Shown here in pieces: positions 16,783-26,441 of a DNA stretch of 64,000 nt (position 1 is the stretch's first letter; the number at the start of each line of letters is the position of its first letter). Under the pieces are notes generated by a model. That model had not been told where the DNA came from. It did not search any database and worked only from the letters and a program-made list of their open reading frames with translations. The translations under genes were made by a program, and so were the position numbers. The DNA comes from Microbacterium sp. MYb45 (GTDB lineage: Bacteria; Actinomycetota; Actinomycetes; Actinomycetales; Microbacteriaceae): positions 32,796 through 96,795 of the forward strand of contig NZ_PCPG01000015.1 of NCBI RefSeq assembly GCF_002979655.1, in the 5' to 3' direction.

Positions 16783-18114
16783 GTGTCTGCGCCGTGGCAG
16801 GTATCCCGCGAGTCGCTTCCGGCGACATCGCGACTGATCGTCGAGCGTGCGCACGAGGAACTGCTGGCCGGCAACCTCGAAGACCGAAGGCTGCAGGCGG
16901 TGCGGCCCCTCGTGCGCGAGTCGTGGGAGCGGTCGTGGCGGCGAAGGGTCGGGCCCGAGGCCGCTCCGCCGCTCGAACTCGTCAGCGATGAGCTCGACGA
17001 GTACCGTCTCGCGCATCCGCTGGCGTCGGCCATGGACATGATCCGCGCATTGCTTCTGCCCGGCGAGACCGAGGACACCGGCGTGATCATCGCGGTGGGC
17101 GATCAGGCCGGGCGCCTGCTGTGGATCGAGGGCGACGACCAGCTGCGTACACTCACCGACGACATGGGTTTCGTCGCCGGCGCGAACTGGTCGGAGGATG
17201 CCGTCGGCACGAGCGCGCCCGGCACCGCCCTCGCTCTCGGCCAGTCCGTGCAGATCCGCGGCGCCGAGCACTACAACCGACTCGTGCATCCGTGGTCGTG
17301 CACGGCTGCACCGGTGCGCGACCCGGAGACGAAGCGGGTGCTGGGTGTGATCGACATCACCGGCGGTCCGGATGTCGTCTCGCCGCAGGCGCGGCTGCTG
17401 GTCGATGCGACCGCCCGTGCCGTGGAATCGGAGCTGATGGTCGCGCGGCTGCGGGAACGGAGCGAGGCCCCCCGGAACAGGCCGACGACCTCGAAGCCGC
17501 GCACCCCCGTGACCGCCCGGGCGACGCTGCATGTGCTCGGACGGGACCGCGCGCGGCTGGAGACGGAGTCGGCGCACGAGGAATCGATGATCGAGCTCAG
17601 CGCGCGGCACGCCGCCATCCTGCTGATGCTCGCCGTGCATCGTCAGGGGCTCTCCGCCGAGCGGCTGTGCGAACTCGTCTACGGCTCCGGCGTCTCGCCC
17701 GACACGCTGCGGCCCGAGATGGTGCGTCTGCGCAAGGTGCTCGAGCGCACGGCACCCGACCTGGTTCCGGAGTCGCGTCCGTACCGGCTGCCCGTCGCCC
17801 TCGACACGGATGCGCACGATGTGCTCTCCCTGCTCGACCGCGGCGCGCACCGCGTGGCGCTCACCGCCTATCGCGGACCCGTGCTGCCCGAGTCGACGTC
17901 TCCCGGGGTCGAGGACTTCCGCGAATCGGTGCGCGCGGCGCTGCACGAGGCGATGCTGTCGGAGGCGAGCCTCGACGTGCTGCTCGCCTACGCCGAGATC
18001 CCGGAGGGGCAGGGGGATGCCGAGGCGCTGCGCCTCGCCCTGGAGATGCTTCCGGCGCGATCGCCGAAGCGCGCGGGAGTGGTCGCACGCATCGAGCGCC
18101 TCGCCGCCGACTGA
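16783..18114 (+). CDS. GAF-domain transcriptional regulator of the aldehyde dehydrogenase gene
   Basis: 443 residues. An N-terminal helical region with WERSWRRRV (as in AcoR-type sensors) leads into a GAF domain (~95-220; FVAGANWSEDAVGTSAPG, QIRGAEHYNRLVHPWSCTAAPV). There is no sigma-54 AAA domain. The C-terminal part (~265-330; LSARHAAILLMLAV then PDTLRPEMVRLRKVL) looks like an OmpR-type winged helix. This architecture is common in actinobacteria immediately before an aldehyde dehydrogenase plus DUF779 pair, as here. The GTG start at 16783 has GGAG seven bases upstream. It probably senses an aldehyde or alcohol and acts at the palindromes at 18121-18162. Confidence 0.8.
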   Translation: MSAPWQVSRESLPATSRLIVERAHEELLAGNLEDRRLQAVRPLVRESWERSWRRRVGPEAAPPLELVSDELDEYRLAHPLASAMDMIRALLLPGETEDTGVIIAVGDQAGRLLWIEGDDQLRTLTDDMGFVAGANWSEDAVGTSAPGTALALGQSVQIRGAEHYNRLVHPWSCTAAPVRDPETKRVLGVIDITGGPDVVSPQARLLVDATARAVESELMVARLRERSEAPRNRPTTSKPRTPVTARATLHVLGRDRARLETESAHEESMIELSARHAAILLMLAVHRQGLSAERLCELVYGSGVSPDTLRPEMVRLRKVLERTAPDLVPESRPYRLPVALDTDAHDVLSLLDRGAHRVALTAYRGPVLPESTSPGVEDFRESVRAALHEAMLSEASLDVLLAYAEIPEGQGDAEALRLALEMLPARSPKRAGVVARIERLAAD

Positions 18115-18120
18115 GGCCTC

Positions 18121-18162
18121 GCAATATATTGCAACGTTGCGCATCGGGGTGCAACCTTGCGC
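18121..18162. promoter_or_regulatory. Triple GCAA-TTGC operator upstream of the aldehyde dehydrogenase gene
   Basis: Three symmetric elements lie in 42 bp: GCAATATATTGC (18121-18132) and GCAACGTTGC (18131-18140), both perfect palindromes sharing two bases, and GCAACCTTGC (18151-18160). The last two sit in near-identical 14-bp blocks spaced 20 bp, about two helical turns. A possible -10 (TACCGT, 18167-18172) follows, so the sites cover the -35 region. Confidence 0.65.
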
Positions 18163-18220
18163 GCCCTACCGTCGGAGCACAGCCGCGAACCGAAGCGCGG
18201 CTCCGTCGAAGGAGACCCCC

Positions 18221-19771
<1,551 letters not shown>

Positions 19772-19830
19772 GCTCGAATCCGGGCGGGCGCTCCGGCGTC
19801 CGCCCGGACCCATCCGTGAAGGGCGGAACC

Positions 19831-20232
19831 ATGGTCAGCATCGGCACCTATCAGCGGGTCGACGTGACAGACGCCGCGGCATCCCTCGTCCGCGACCTGA
19901 CCGCGCAGCACGGGCCGCTCATGTTCCATCAGTCCGGCGGATGCTGCGACGGGTCATCACCCATGTGTTATCCGGTCGGGATGTTCATCACGGGCCCGGG
20001 CGACGTGCTGCTGGGGTCTCTCGATGCCGGGCTCGAGGCGCCCGTCGAGATCTACATGTCGGAGTCGCAGTTCGAGTACTGGAAGTACACCCACCTGACC
20101 ATCGACGTGGTACCCGGTCGCGGTGCCGGCTTCTCGGTCGAGGGCCCGACCGGGATGCGGTTCCTGATCCGCTCCCGGATGCTTAACGACGCGGAACTTG
20201 AGTACTTCGGGTTGGCGGCGTCGGGGACCTGA
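19831..20232 (+). CDS. DUF779 family protein
   Basis: 133 residues. The N-terminal half has HQSGGCCDGSSPMC, the Cys-rich signature of DUF779, a small cytoplasmic family found almost always beside ExaC-like aldehyde dehydrogenases. Its biochemical role is not established; the clustered Cys suggest metal or redox function (inference). It lies 59 bases after the aldehyde dehydrogenase stop and is probably co-transcribed. The ATG at 19831 is preceded by a GA-rich ribosome site. Confidence 0.82.
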   Translation: MVSIGTYQRVDVTDAAASLVRDLTAQHGPLMFHQSGGCCDGSSPMCYPVGMFITGPGDVLLGSLDAGLEAPVEIYMSESQFEYWKYTHLTIDVVPGRGAGFSVEGPTGMRFLIRSRMLNDAELEYFGLAASGT

Positions 20233-20243
20233 GCCATCCGCCC

Positions 20244-20947
20244 TCAGTAGACCATCCCCATCGCGACGCGCACCTCTTCGAGCGTCGCGTCTGCGATCCC
20301 CCTGGCGCGCTCGTTGCCTTCCCGGAGCACGCCGGCGGCATCCGCGACGGTGATCGAGGCCCGCTTCGCGCGGTGATCGGCCAGGAACTCGTTGACCGCC
20401 TCGGTGGTGAGGCGTTTGAGGGCGCCCGCACCGGCATCGCCGAGGTCATCCGCGATCTCCTGCGGGGTGCGACCGAGCACGACGGCCGCCGTCGCAAGGA
20501 GCCCTGCGACCCCTGGCCGGTTCGCGGGGTCGTAGGTGATGGCGCGTTCGGAGTCGGCGGGCGCACGCCGGATGGCGGCGGCGGTCTCGTCCGCCGTCAT
20601 CCCCAGCGCGATCGCGTTGCCGTAGCTCTTCGACATCTTGCGGCCGTCGAGCCTGGCAGCTCCGGGGCATCCGTGACGAGAGCGGCAGGTTCGGCGAAGA
20701 CCCGACCGTAGCGCTCGTTGAAGCGGCGAGCGATGGTGCGGGTGATCTCCACGTGGGGCAGGTTGTCCTTGCCGACGGGGACGAGATTGCCCTTGCAGAA
20801 CAGGATGTCGGCCGCTTGGTGCACCGGATAGGTCAGCAGCAGACCGCTCAGCGTCCGGCCGGATGCCGCGAGCTCGCTCTTGACCGTCGGGTTGCGATGC
20901 AGCTCGGCCTCGGTGACCAGGCTCAGGAACGGGTGGAGCAGCTATGG
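20244..20947 (-). pseudogene. trpS: Broken tryptophanyl-tRNA synthetase gene (5' truncated, frameshifted)
   Basis: The minus strand encodes the middle and C-terminal parts of a class I TrpRS of the actinobacterial accessory type. From ~20945 one frame gives LLHPFLSLVTEAELHRNP, PVHQAADILFCKGNLVPVGK and FNERYGRVFAEP. At ~20650-20655 one base is missing (CCAGGCTCGAC where CCAGGnCTCGAC is expected). The other frame continues with LDGRKMSKSYGN (the KMSKS motif) to the stop. The first ~90-100 residues, including the HIGH-like nucleotide-binding motif, are absent because unrelated sequence begins at ~20947. It cannot make an active enzyme, so another trpS must exist elsewhere. Confidence 0.82.
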
Positions 20948-20949
20948 AA

Positions 20950-21173
20950 CCACGGTAAGTGTCACGCCGCGCTCTGGCTGGGCGATCACGCCGTTCTCCA
21001 ATTGGTGGGCCGAGTACGAACTCTGGGTGAGTGGAATTTACGAGGGCCACAAGTTCTACAACCAGCTGCGTTGCCATGTCGATCTTGCACCGTTCAAGTC
21101 TCCGTGGAACCTCGACGCCTGGCGGCCCGACGTAAGCTACAGCAACGTCCTGGCGAGGTCATGCAACCCATAG
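20950..21173 (+). pseudogene. 3' remnant of a DUF2599-domain gene
   Basis: The frame through SYGTTVSVTPRSGW, WWAEYELWVSGIYE and SPWNLDAWRPDVSY to C-N-P-stop matches the C-terminal DUF2599 domain of secreted actinobacterial proteins. No signal peptide or N-terminal part precedes it; the frame runs straight into the antisense of the broken trpS at ~20947. The GC content looks lower than in neighbours. It is best read as the surviving 3' end of a gene whose start was deleted. The next small membrane-protein gene follows nine bases after its stop, suggesting a former operon. Confidence 0.72.
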
Positions 21174-21181
21174 GAGTGATC

Positions 21182-21391
21182 GTGAAGCAGAAGACCCGTC
21201 GGGTGATGGTCGGCATCGGCCTGCTCGGTGTCGCTGTCATCGTTCTCGCCATCGTCATGGCGGTGCTTGACGGTTACGTCTCAGACGCAACGCACGGGAC
21301 CGGCAACCTCGCACCCGCCGCGCTCACGTTCCTTCTCGGCGCATGTCTCGCGCTCCTGGGATTCGGCAGCGTTCTCTTCCGTAGAGAGTGA
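21182..21391 (+). CDS. Small two-helix membrane protein of unknown function
   Basis: 69 residues starting at GTG 21182, with GGAG five bases upstream. Two hydrophobic segments (VMVGIGLLGVAVIVLAIVMA and LAPAALTFLLGACLALLGF) flank a short polar loop, and the protein ends RRE. I do not recognise the family. It begins nine bases after the DUF2599 remnant and is followed by a strong terminator, so it may have lost its original promoter with the upstream deletion. Confidence 0.6.
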   Translation: MKQKTRRVMVGIGLLGVAVIVLAIVMAVLDGYVSDATHGTGNLAPAALTFLLGACLALLGFGSVLFRRE

Positions 21392-21412
21392 TCCGACTTC
21401 CCTGACGACGAT

Positions 21413-21447
21413 GAATGCGGGAGTGGGTCAGACACGCTCCCGCATTC
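21413..21447. terminator. Hairpin terminator
   Basis: GAATGCGGGAG (21413-21423) and CTCCCGCATTC (21437-21447) form a perfect 11-bp stem. It lies between the small membrane gene and the convergent peptide ABC operon, so it probably serves both strands. Confidence 0.65.
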
Positions 21448-21504
21448 CTCATTCCTATCGGCTGACTGCGGGGACTTCTCTGTCTGACCTGACGCTGAAC
21501 TGCG

Positions 21505-22260
21505 TCAGCGCGGCAGTCGCGGAACCGCGTCGACGAGCGCCCGCGTGTACGAATCCTGCGGGGCGTGCAGCACCGCCGCCGTCGGGCCCTGCTCGACGAC
21601 ACGGCCGTTCTGCAGCACGACCGTGCGGTCGCAGGCCGCAGCGATCGCGGTGAGGTCGTGCGACACCATCACGAGAGAGAGGCCGTTCTCGCGGCGCAGC
21701 CGGTCGAGCAGTTCGAGCACCTGCACCCGGGTCGTGACGTCGAGCGCACTCACCGGCTCGTCGGCCAGCAGCACCCTCGGGCGCGACACCACGGCCCGCG
21801 CGATCGCGATGCGCTGACGCTGACCGCCGGAGAACTCATGCGGGTACCGGCGCGCGGTGTCGGCGGGAAGCCCGACCGAATCGAGCGCCTCGGCGATGCG
21901 GCGCTGGGCGTCGGCACCGGACGCCAGGCCCAATGACCGGAGCGGCTCGCCGATGATCCGGTCGATGCGCTGGCGGGGGTCGAGCGACGAGTACGGATCC
22001 TGGAAGACGGGCTGCACACTCGCGCGGAACCGCCGCATCTGCGCGCGGTCACGCAGCGACAGGGGAGCGCCGTCGAACAGCACCTGGCCATCGCGCGGAG
22101 CGGCGAGGCCGAGCATCAGTCGCAGGATCGTGGACTTGCCCGCACCCGACTCGCCCACGAGACCGAGCGAGTCGCCGTCGGAGAGGCTCACCGAGATGTC
22201 GTCCAGCACCCGGCGGGAGCCGTACGCGAATCCGGCGCCTTGCAGTTCGAGGATCGTCAT
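21505..22260 (-). CDS. Dipeptide/oligopeptide ABC transporter ATPase (DppF/OppF type)
   Basis: 251 residues. Walker A GESGAGKST is at ~36-44, the signature is FSGGQRQR, Walker B is VLLADEP, and the H-loop is VSHDLTA. It is the second of two ATPases energising the permease pair encoded upstream. The ATG at 22260 overlaps the preceding stop (ATGA). The C-terminal oligopeptide-transporter extension is short. It is the last gene of the operon, followed by the terminator at 21413-21447. Confidence 0.87.
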   Translation of the reverse strand: MTILELQGAGFAYGSRRVLDDISVSLSDGDSLGLVGESGAGKSTILRLMLGLAAPRDGQVLFDGAPLSLRDRAQMRRFRASVQPVFQDPYSSLDPRQRIDRIIGEPLRSLGLASGADAQRRIAEALDSVGLPADTARRYPHEFSGGQRQRIAIARAVVSRPRVLLADEPVSALDVTTRVQVLELLDRLRRENGLSLVMVSHDLTAIAAACDRTVVLQNGRVVEQGPTAAVLHAPQDSYTRALVDAVPRLPR

Positions 22261-23054
22261 CGCGTGCCCTCCCCGGCGTCGAGGTACGCGTCGAGGGCGC
22301 GGGCGCTGTCGACCAGCATCCGCGTGTACGGCTCCGCCGGCTCCTGCAGCACCTGGGCCACCGGACCCGCCTCGACGACACTTCCGTCGCGCAGCACCAC
22401 GATGCGATCGACCATGCGGGAGACCACGGCCAGGTCGTGGCTGATGAACAGCAGCGCCATGCCCCGCTCGGCGACCAGCCGCTCCAGCAGCGCGAGCACG
22501 CCGTCCTGCACCGTGACGTCGAGCGCTGTCGTCGGCTCGTCGGCGATGAGCAGTTGCGGTTTGGCGGCGAGAGCGATCGCTATCGCCACGCGCTGACGCT
22601 GACCACCCGACAGCTCGTGCGGGTAGGCGCGCGCGAACCGTGGTTCTGACAGGGCGACCTCCTCGAGCGCCGCCGCGACAGCCGCACGCAGCTCGGTTCC
22701 GCGAAGTCCGAGATGGCGGCGCAGCGGTTCGGCGACCTGCCGGCCCACCCGCATCAGAGGGTCGAGAGCGGTCAGCGGCTCCTGGAAAACGATCTGCGCC
22801 ACCGGGCCGCGCAGCGGCTGGAGGTCGGCGTCCCGAGCGCCGACGACCTGATGCCCGTCGAGCAGCACGGAACCCGATGCGACGAGGGCATCCGGCAGCA
22901 GCCCGGTGACCGCCAGCGAGGTCAGCGACTTGCCGGAGCCAGACTCGCCGATCAGCCCCAGGCGCTCGCCGGCCCCGAGCGAGAACGACACGTCGCGCAC
23001 GAGCACGCCGGACGAGGAGCGGACCGTGAGACCGGTGACATCGAGAAGGCTCAT
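22257..23054 (-). CDS. Dipeptide/oligopeptide ABC transporter ATPase (DppD/OppD type)
   Basis: 265 residues with Walker A GESGSGKSL, signature LSGGQRQR, Walker B LLIADEPTTALD and H-loop ISHDLAVV. The start overlaps the upstream permease stop by four bases. With the following ATPase it forms the heterodimeric motor of a peptide importer. The substrate (dipeptides, oligopeptides, nickel chelates or other) cannot be told from the ATPase. Confidence 0.87.
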   Translation of the reverse strand: MSLLDVTGLTVRSSSGVLVRDVSFSLGAGERLGLIGESGSGKSLTSLAVTGLLPDALVASGSVLLDGHQVVGARDADLQPLRGPVAQIVFQEPLTALDPLMRVGRQVAEPLRRHLGLRGTELRAAVAAALEEVALSEPRFARAYPHELSGGQRQRVAIAIALAAKPQLLIADEPTTALDVTVQDGVLALLERLVAERGMALLFISHDLAVVSRMVDRIVVLRDGSVVEAGPVAQVLQEPAEPYTRMLVDSARALDAYLDAGEGTR

Positions 23055-23911
23055 CGGCTCCTCCTGCGGGTCGGGTCGGCGAGGTCACGCAGACCGTCGG
23101 CGAGGAAGTTCACACCGAGCACGAGCGCGATGATCGCGACACCGGGAGCGATCGCACCGACCGGAGCCGTGAGCACGGTGCCCTGCGCCTCCTGCAGCAT
23201 CCGCCCCCACGAGGCGTTGGGCGGCGGCGCGCCGAGGCCCAGATACGACAGGCTCGCCTCCGCGAGCACGGCAGCGCCGAACTGCAGCGCGAGGCTCACG
23301 GCGAGCGTCGGCGCGATGTTCGGCAGCACGTGCTGGAACACGATTCCGATCACGCTCGTGCCGCTCGTGCGGGCCGCCGTGACGAACTGCTCCTGCAGCA
23401 CGCGACGCGCGAGGATGCGGGTGAGACGCGCGACCACCGCCGACATCGCGAGCCCGATCGCGAGCACCGCCGACCACAGGGACGCACCCTGGACGGCGAC
23501 CACCAGCATCGCGAGCAGCAGCACGGGGAAGGCGATCACCACGTCGAGTCCGGCCGAGAGCGTGTCATCGACCCAGGGCCGGGCGAAGGCGGCGAGGAGG
23601 CCGATGATCGTGCCGAGGACAGCCGCGATCGCGACCGAGCAGGTTCCGACGATGAGGGCGATCCGCGCGCCCCACATCAGCTGCGAGAGCAGGTCGCGAC
23701 CGAGTCGGTCGGTTCCGAGCAGGTGCAGCGTGCTCGGTCCTTCGAGACGGCCGCCGCTGGTGTCGGCGAGCGGGTAGGGAAGCCAGAACAGGGAGACCAG
23801 CGCCATCAGCACGATGAGGCCCGTGAGCACGATCCCGATGACGAGGGTCGCCTTCGGACGCCGGCGCACGGGAACGGATCCGGTGATCAACTGTTCGGCG
23901 ACGCGGCTCAT
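23051..23911 (-). CDS. Dipeptide ABC transporter permease (DppC type)
   Basis: 286 residues. A cytoplasmic N terminus with the OppC-type entry helix, LLGTDRLGRDLLSQLMWGARIAL (a hallmark of DppC/OppC proteins), about six helices, and a coupling loop with VTAARTSGTSVIGIVFQHVLPN. It overlaps both neighbours by four bases, so the operon is translationally coupled. Confidence 0.88.
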   Translation of the reverse strand: MSRVAEQLITGSVPVRRRPKATLVIGIVLTGLIVLMALVSLFWLPYPLADTSGGRLEGPSTLHLLGTDRLGRDLLSQLMWGARIALIVGTCSVAIAAVLGTIIGLLAAFARPWVDDTLSAGLDVVIAFPVLLLAMLVVAVQGASLWSAVLAIGLAMSAVVARLTRILARRVLQEQFVTAARTSGTSVIGIVFQHVLPNIAPTLAVSLALQFGAAVLAEASLSYLGLGAPPPNASWGRMLQEAQGTVLTAPVGAIAPGVAIIALVLGVNFLADGLRDLADPTRRRSR

Positions 23912-24870
23912 CGGTTCCCCGAGACGCTCGTGCGCAGGCGCGGGTCGATCAGGCGCTGCACGATGTCGGCGGCGAATCCGACGAGCAGAACGAAGAGGGT
24001 GCTGACGACGAGGACGCCCTGGATGACCTGGAAGTCGTGCTGCTCGATGGCCGACAGCAGCAGGCTGCCGAGACCGGGAAGGGTGAACACGCTCTCGACG
24101 ACGACCGCGCCGAGCAGAGTCGTCGACAGCTCGATGCCGAGGATCGCGACGACCGGCACCGCGCCGTTGCGCACACCATGACGCAGCAGCGCCTCTCCCA
24201 TGCCGGAGCCTCCGGCGCGAGCGGTGCGCAGGTAGTCGCTGCCCAATACGTCGAGAGTGGCTGAGCGCACATATCGGCTGAGGGAGGCGCTCATCACGAT
24301 CACGATCGTGGTGATCGGCAGGGCGAGCGATCGCAGCGCATCGGCGGGGTCCTCCCAGTCGTCGCGGGGGAAGCCGCCGGAGGGCAGCGCGCCGAGTCCG
24401 AGCGCGAACACCCAGACGAGCACGACGCCGACCCAGAACACCGGGACGGCAACACCGAGCTGCGCGAACCCCGAGAGCACGATGCCGTACCAGCGGTCGG
24501 ACTTCACGGCCGCGGTGATGCCGATCACGAGGGAGACCAGCAGGGCGATCGTGAAGGCGATGAGCGTGAGCGGAATGGTCACGGCGAGGCGGTCGGCGAT
24601 GTCGGGTCCGACGGGACGCGAGCTCAGGAACGATTCACCGAGGTCGAAGCGGAGCAGCTGCCCCGCCCACGTCGTGAACTGCTGCAGCAGGGGCTGGTCG
24701 GAGCCGACCTGCTCGCGGGCCGCGGCGATCTGCTCGGGGGTCGCGTTCACCGAGAGCAGCGCGTTGGCCGGGTCGCCGGGAAGCAGGCGCAGCAGCACGA
24801 AGATCGCGACCATCGCGACGACGAGCGACACCACGAGGAACGCGAGGCGGCGCAGCAGGTAGGCGAGCAT
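23908..24870 (-). CDS. Dipeptide ABC transporter permease (DppB type)
   Basis: 320 residues with the DppB/OppB N terminus (YLLRRLAFLVVSLVVAMVAIFVLLRLLPGDP), about six helices and the coupling loop (YLRTARAGGSGMGEALLRHGVRN). It is separated from the binding-protein gene by a 50-base gap containing a strong hairpin (24886-24916), which probably reduces its expression relative to the binding protein. Confidence 0.88.
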   Translation of the reverse strand: MLAYLLRRLAFLVVSLVVAMVAIFVLLRLLPGDPANALLSVNATPEQIAAAREQVGSDQPLLQQFTTWAGQLLRFDLGESFLSSRPVGPDIADRLAVTIPLTLIAFTIALLVSLVIGITAAVKSDRWYGIVLSGFAQLGVAVPVFWVGVVLVWVFALGLGALPSGGFPRDDWEDPADALRSLALPITTIVIVMSASLSRYVRSATLDVLGSDYLRTARAGGSGMGEALLRHGVRNGAVPVVAILGIELSTTLLGAVVVESVFTLPGLGSLLLSAIEQHDFQVIQGVLVVSTLFVLLVGFAADIVQRLIDPRLRTSVSGNR

Positions 24871-24885
24871 GTGTTCTCAGGATGA

Positions 24886-24916
24886 CGAGGGGATGCCGAC
24901 GCGCGGCATCCCCTCG
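24886..24916 (-). terminator. Intra-operon hairpin (attenuator) between binding protein and permeases
   Basis: CGAGGGGATGCC and GGCATCCCCTCG form a perfect 12-bp stem with a 7-nt loop. It lies just after the binding-protein stop and before the permease start. Partial termination or 3'-end protection here would give excess binding protein, a usual need of ABC importers. Confidence 0.6.
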
Positions 24917-24920
24917 CGCG

Positions 24921-26414
24921 TCAGGACTTGACGATGTCGTAGGCGAAGAACTGCGAGTTCAGGCCGTTGACCGGGTACCCGCTGAGGTCACTCGAGGCGA
25001 CCACGATCTGCGGGTACAGGTACAACCATACGCTCGCGGCATCCGCGGCGATCTTCTCGTTTACCTGCTTCAGCAGGGCCGTCTGCTCGTCGGTCGTGGT
25101 GGCCTGTTCGGCGTCGGCGACCCACTTCTGCACCTCGGCATCGTTGTAACCCCAGTAGAAGTCGGGGTTGCCGTACCAGACCACGTCGCGGTCGTTCACG
25201 TGCTCCTGGAGGGTGGCTTCGAAGTCCTGCTCCTTGAAGACCTTCGTGTACCACTCGTCGGCGCTGATCGTGTTGATCTCGACCGTGATGCCGACCTCGG
25301 CGAGCTGGGACTGCAGGAACTCCGCGACGGCGGGGTGCGGGTCGTAGCTCGGGGTGTCGAGGGTGAACGTGAAGCCGTCGGCGTAGCCGGCCTGGGCGAG
25401 CAGGTCCTTCGAGAGCGCCACGTCGTACGGGTTCACCGAGGTGAGGTCTTCGTACCAGGGGTCGGTCGGCGGAACCATCGAGCCGATCAGCGTGCCGTAG
25501 TCGCCCCAGATCGATTCGAGCAGCTTCTTCGTGTCGATCGCGGAGTAGATCGCCTTGCGCACGAGGGCGTCGTCGAAGGGGGCGACGCGGTCGTTGAACG
25601 CGAGCAGCTCCTTCGTGGTCGAGGTGCCCTCGCTGATCACGTACTCGTCGTTGTCGAACTGCGCGAGCGAGTCGGGGCTCTGCACGCTGGTGATCACGTC
25701 GATCTCACCCGTGAGCAGCGCGTTGTTCTCGGCCGTCGCGTCGGTGAAGTACGTGTAGACGACCTCGCCGTTCTTGGCGGGCTCGCCCCAGTAGTCGTCC
25801 CAGCGATCGAGGGTGAGGGTCGAGCCCTTCTTCCACTCGTCGAGCGTGTACGGACCGGTGCCGTCTTCGGCGCTGGTGATGTCGCCGGCCTCGTCGTTCA
25901 CGATCCAGACGTAGCTGAGGTTGTAGAGGAACGAGATCGACCGCTGCGACAACGTGAAGACGACCGTCGTGTCGTCGGGGGTGGCGATGTCGGCGATCAC
26001 GCCGAAGCTCGACTTGCGCGCGGAGACCGAATCCTCGGCCGTGACGGCCTCGACGCTCGACTTCACGTCGGCGGAGGTGAGTGGGTCGCCCGAGTGGAAG
26101 GTCACGTCGTCGCGCAGCGTGATCGTGTAGGTCAGACCGTCGTCGGACACCTGGGCGTCTTCGGCGAGCAGCGGCTCGACCTCACCGTCGTCCGTCAGCC
26201 GGTACAGGCCCTCGTAGACGTTGCCGGTCAGCGCCTCGGTCACGCCCTGGCCGCCACCCTGGGTGTTGCTGAGGTTGGTGGGCTCGTACAGCGAGCCGAT
26301 GAAGACGGTGGCGTCTTCGCTCGAGGCGTCGTCGGTCGTGCCCGACGCGCAGCCGGCCACGAGGGCGAGCGTGGCGACGGCGCCGAGCGCGCCGAGGATG
26401 CGAGTTCTTCTCAT
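24921..26414 (-). CDS. Peptide-type ABC substrate-binding lipoprotein (SBP family 5)
   Basis: 497 residues. Signal peptide with lipobox VAGC (Cys22), then the SBP_bac_5 body (VTEALTGNVYEGLYRLTDDGEVEPLLAEDAQ, DDVTFHSGDPLTSADV). It is a membrane-anchored receptor for peptides or similar solutes. GGAG precedes the ATG at 26414 by five bases. It follows the DUF1684 gene by 27 bases and precedes the permeases. Confidence 0.88.
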   Translation of the reverse strand: MRRTRILGALGAVATLALVAGCASGTTDDASSEDATVFIGSLYEPTNLSNTQGGGQGVTEALTGNVYEGLYRLTDDGEVEPLLAEDAQVSDDGLTYTITLRDDVTFHSGDPLTSADVKSSVEAVTAEDSVSARKSSFGVIADIATPDDTTVVFTLSQRSISFLYNLSYVWIVNDEAGDITSAEDGTGPYTLDEWKKGSTLTLDRWDDYWGEPAKNGEVVYTYFTDATAENNALLTGEIDVITSVQSPDSLAQFDNDEYVISEGTSTTKELLAFNDRVAPFDDALVRKAIYSAIDTKKLLESIWGDYGTLIGSMVPPTDPWYEDLTSVNPYDVALSKDLLAQAGYADGFTFTLDTPSYDPHPAVAEFLQSQLAEVGITVEINTISADEWYTKVFKEQDFEATLQEHVNDRDVVWYGNPDFYWGYNDAEVQKWVADAEQATTTDEQTALLKQVNEKIAADAASVWLYLYPQIVVASSDLSGYPVNGLNSQFFAYDIVKS

Positions 26415-26441
26415 GACTACTCCAGGGTGAGAGTGTGCGGC

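Noticed and set aside
20640..20660. Programmed frameshift in trpS
   Set aside because: No slippery heptamer or stimulatory structure was seen, and the gene also lacks its N-terminal catalytic region, so ordinary decay is simpler.
20880..21173. A full-length gene on the plus strand across the trpS remnant
   Set aside because: The first part translates antisense trpS sequence; only the part after ~20947 matches DUF2599, so it is treated as a 3' remnant.
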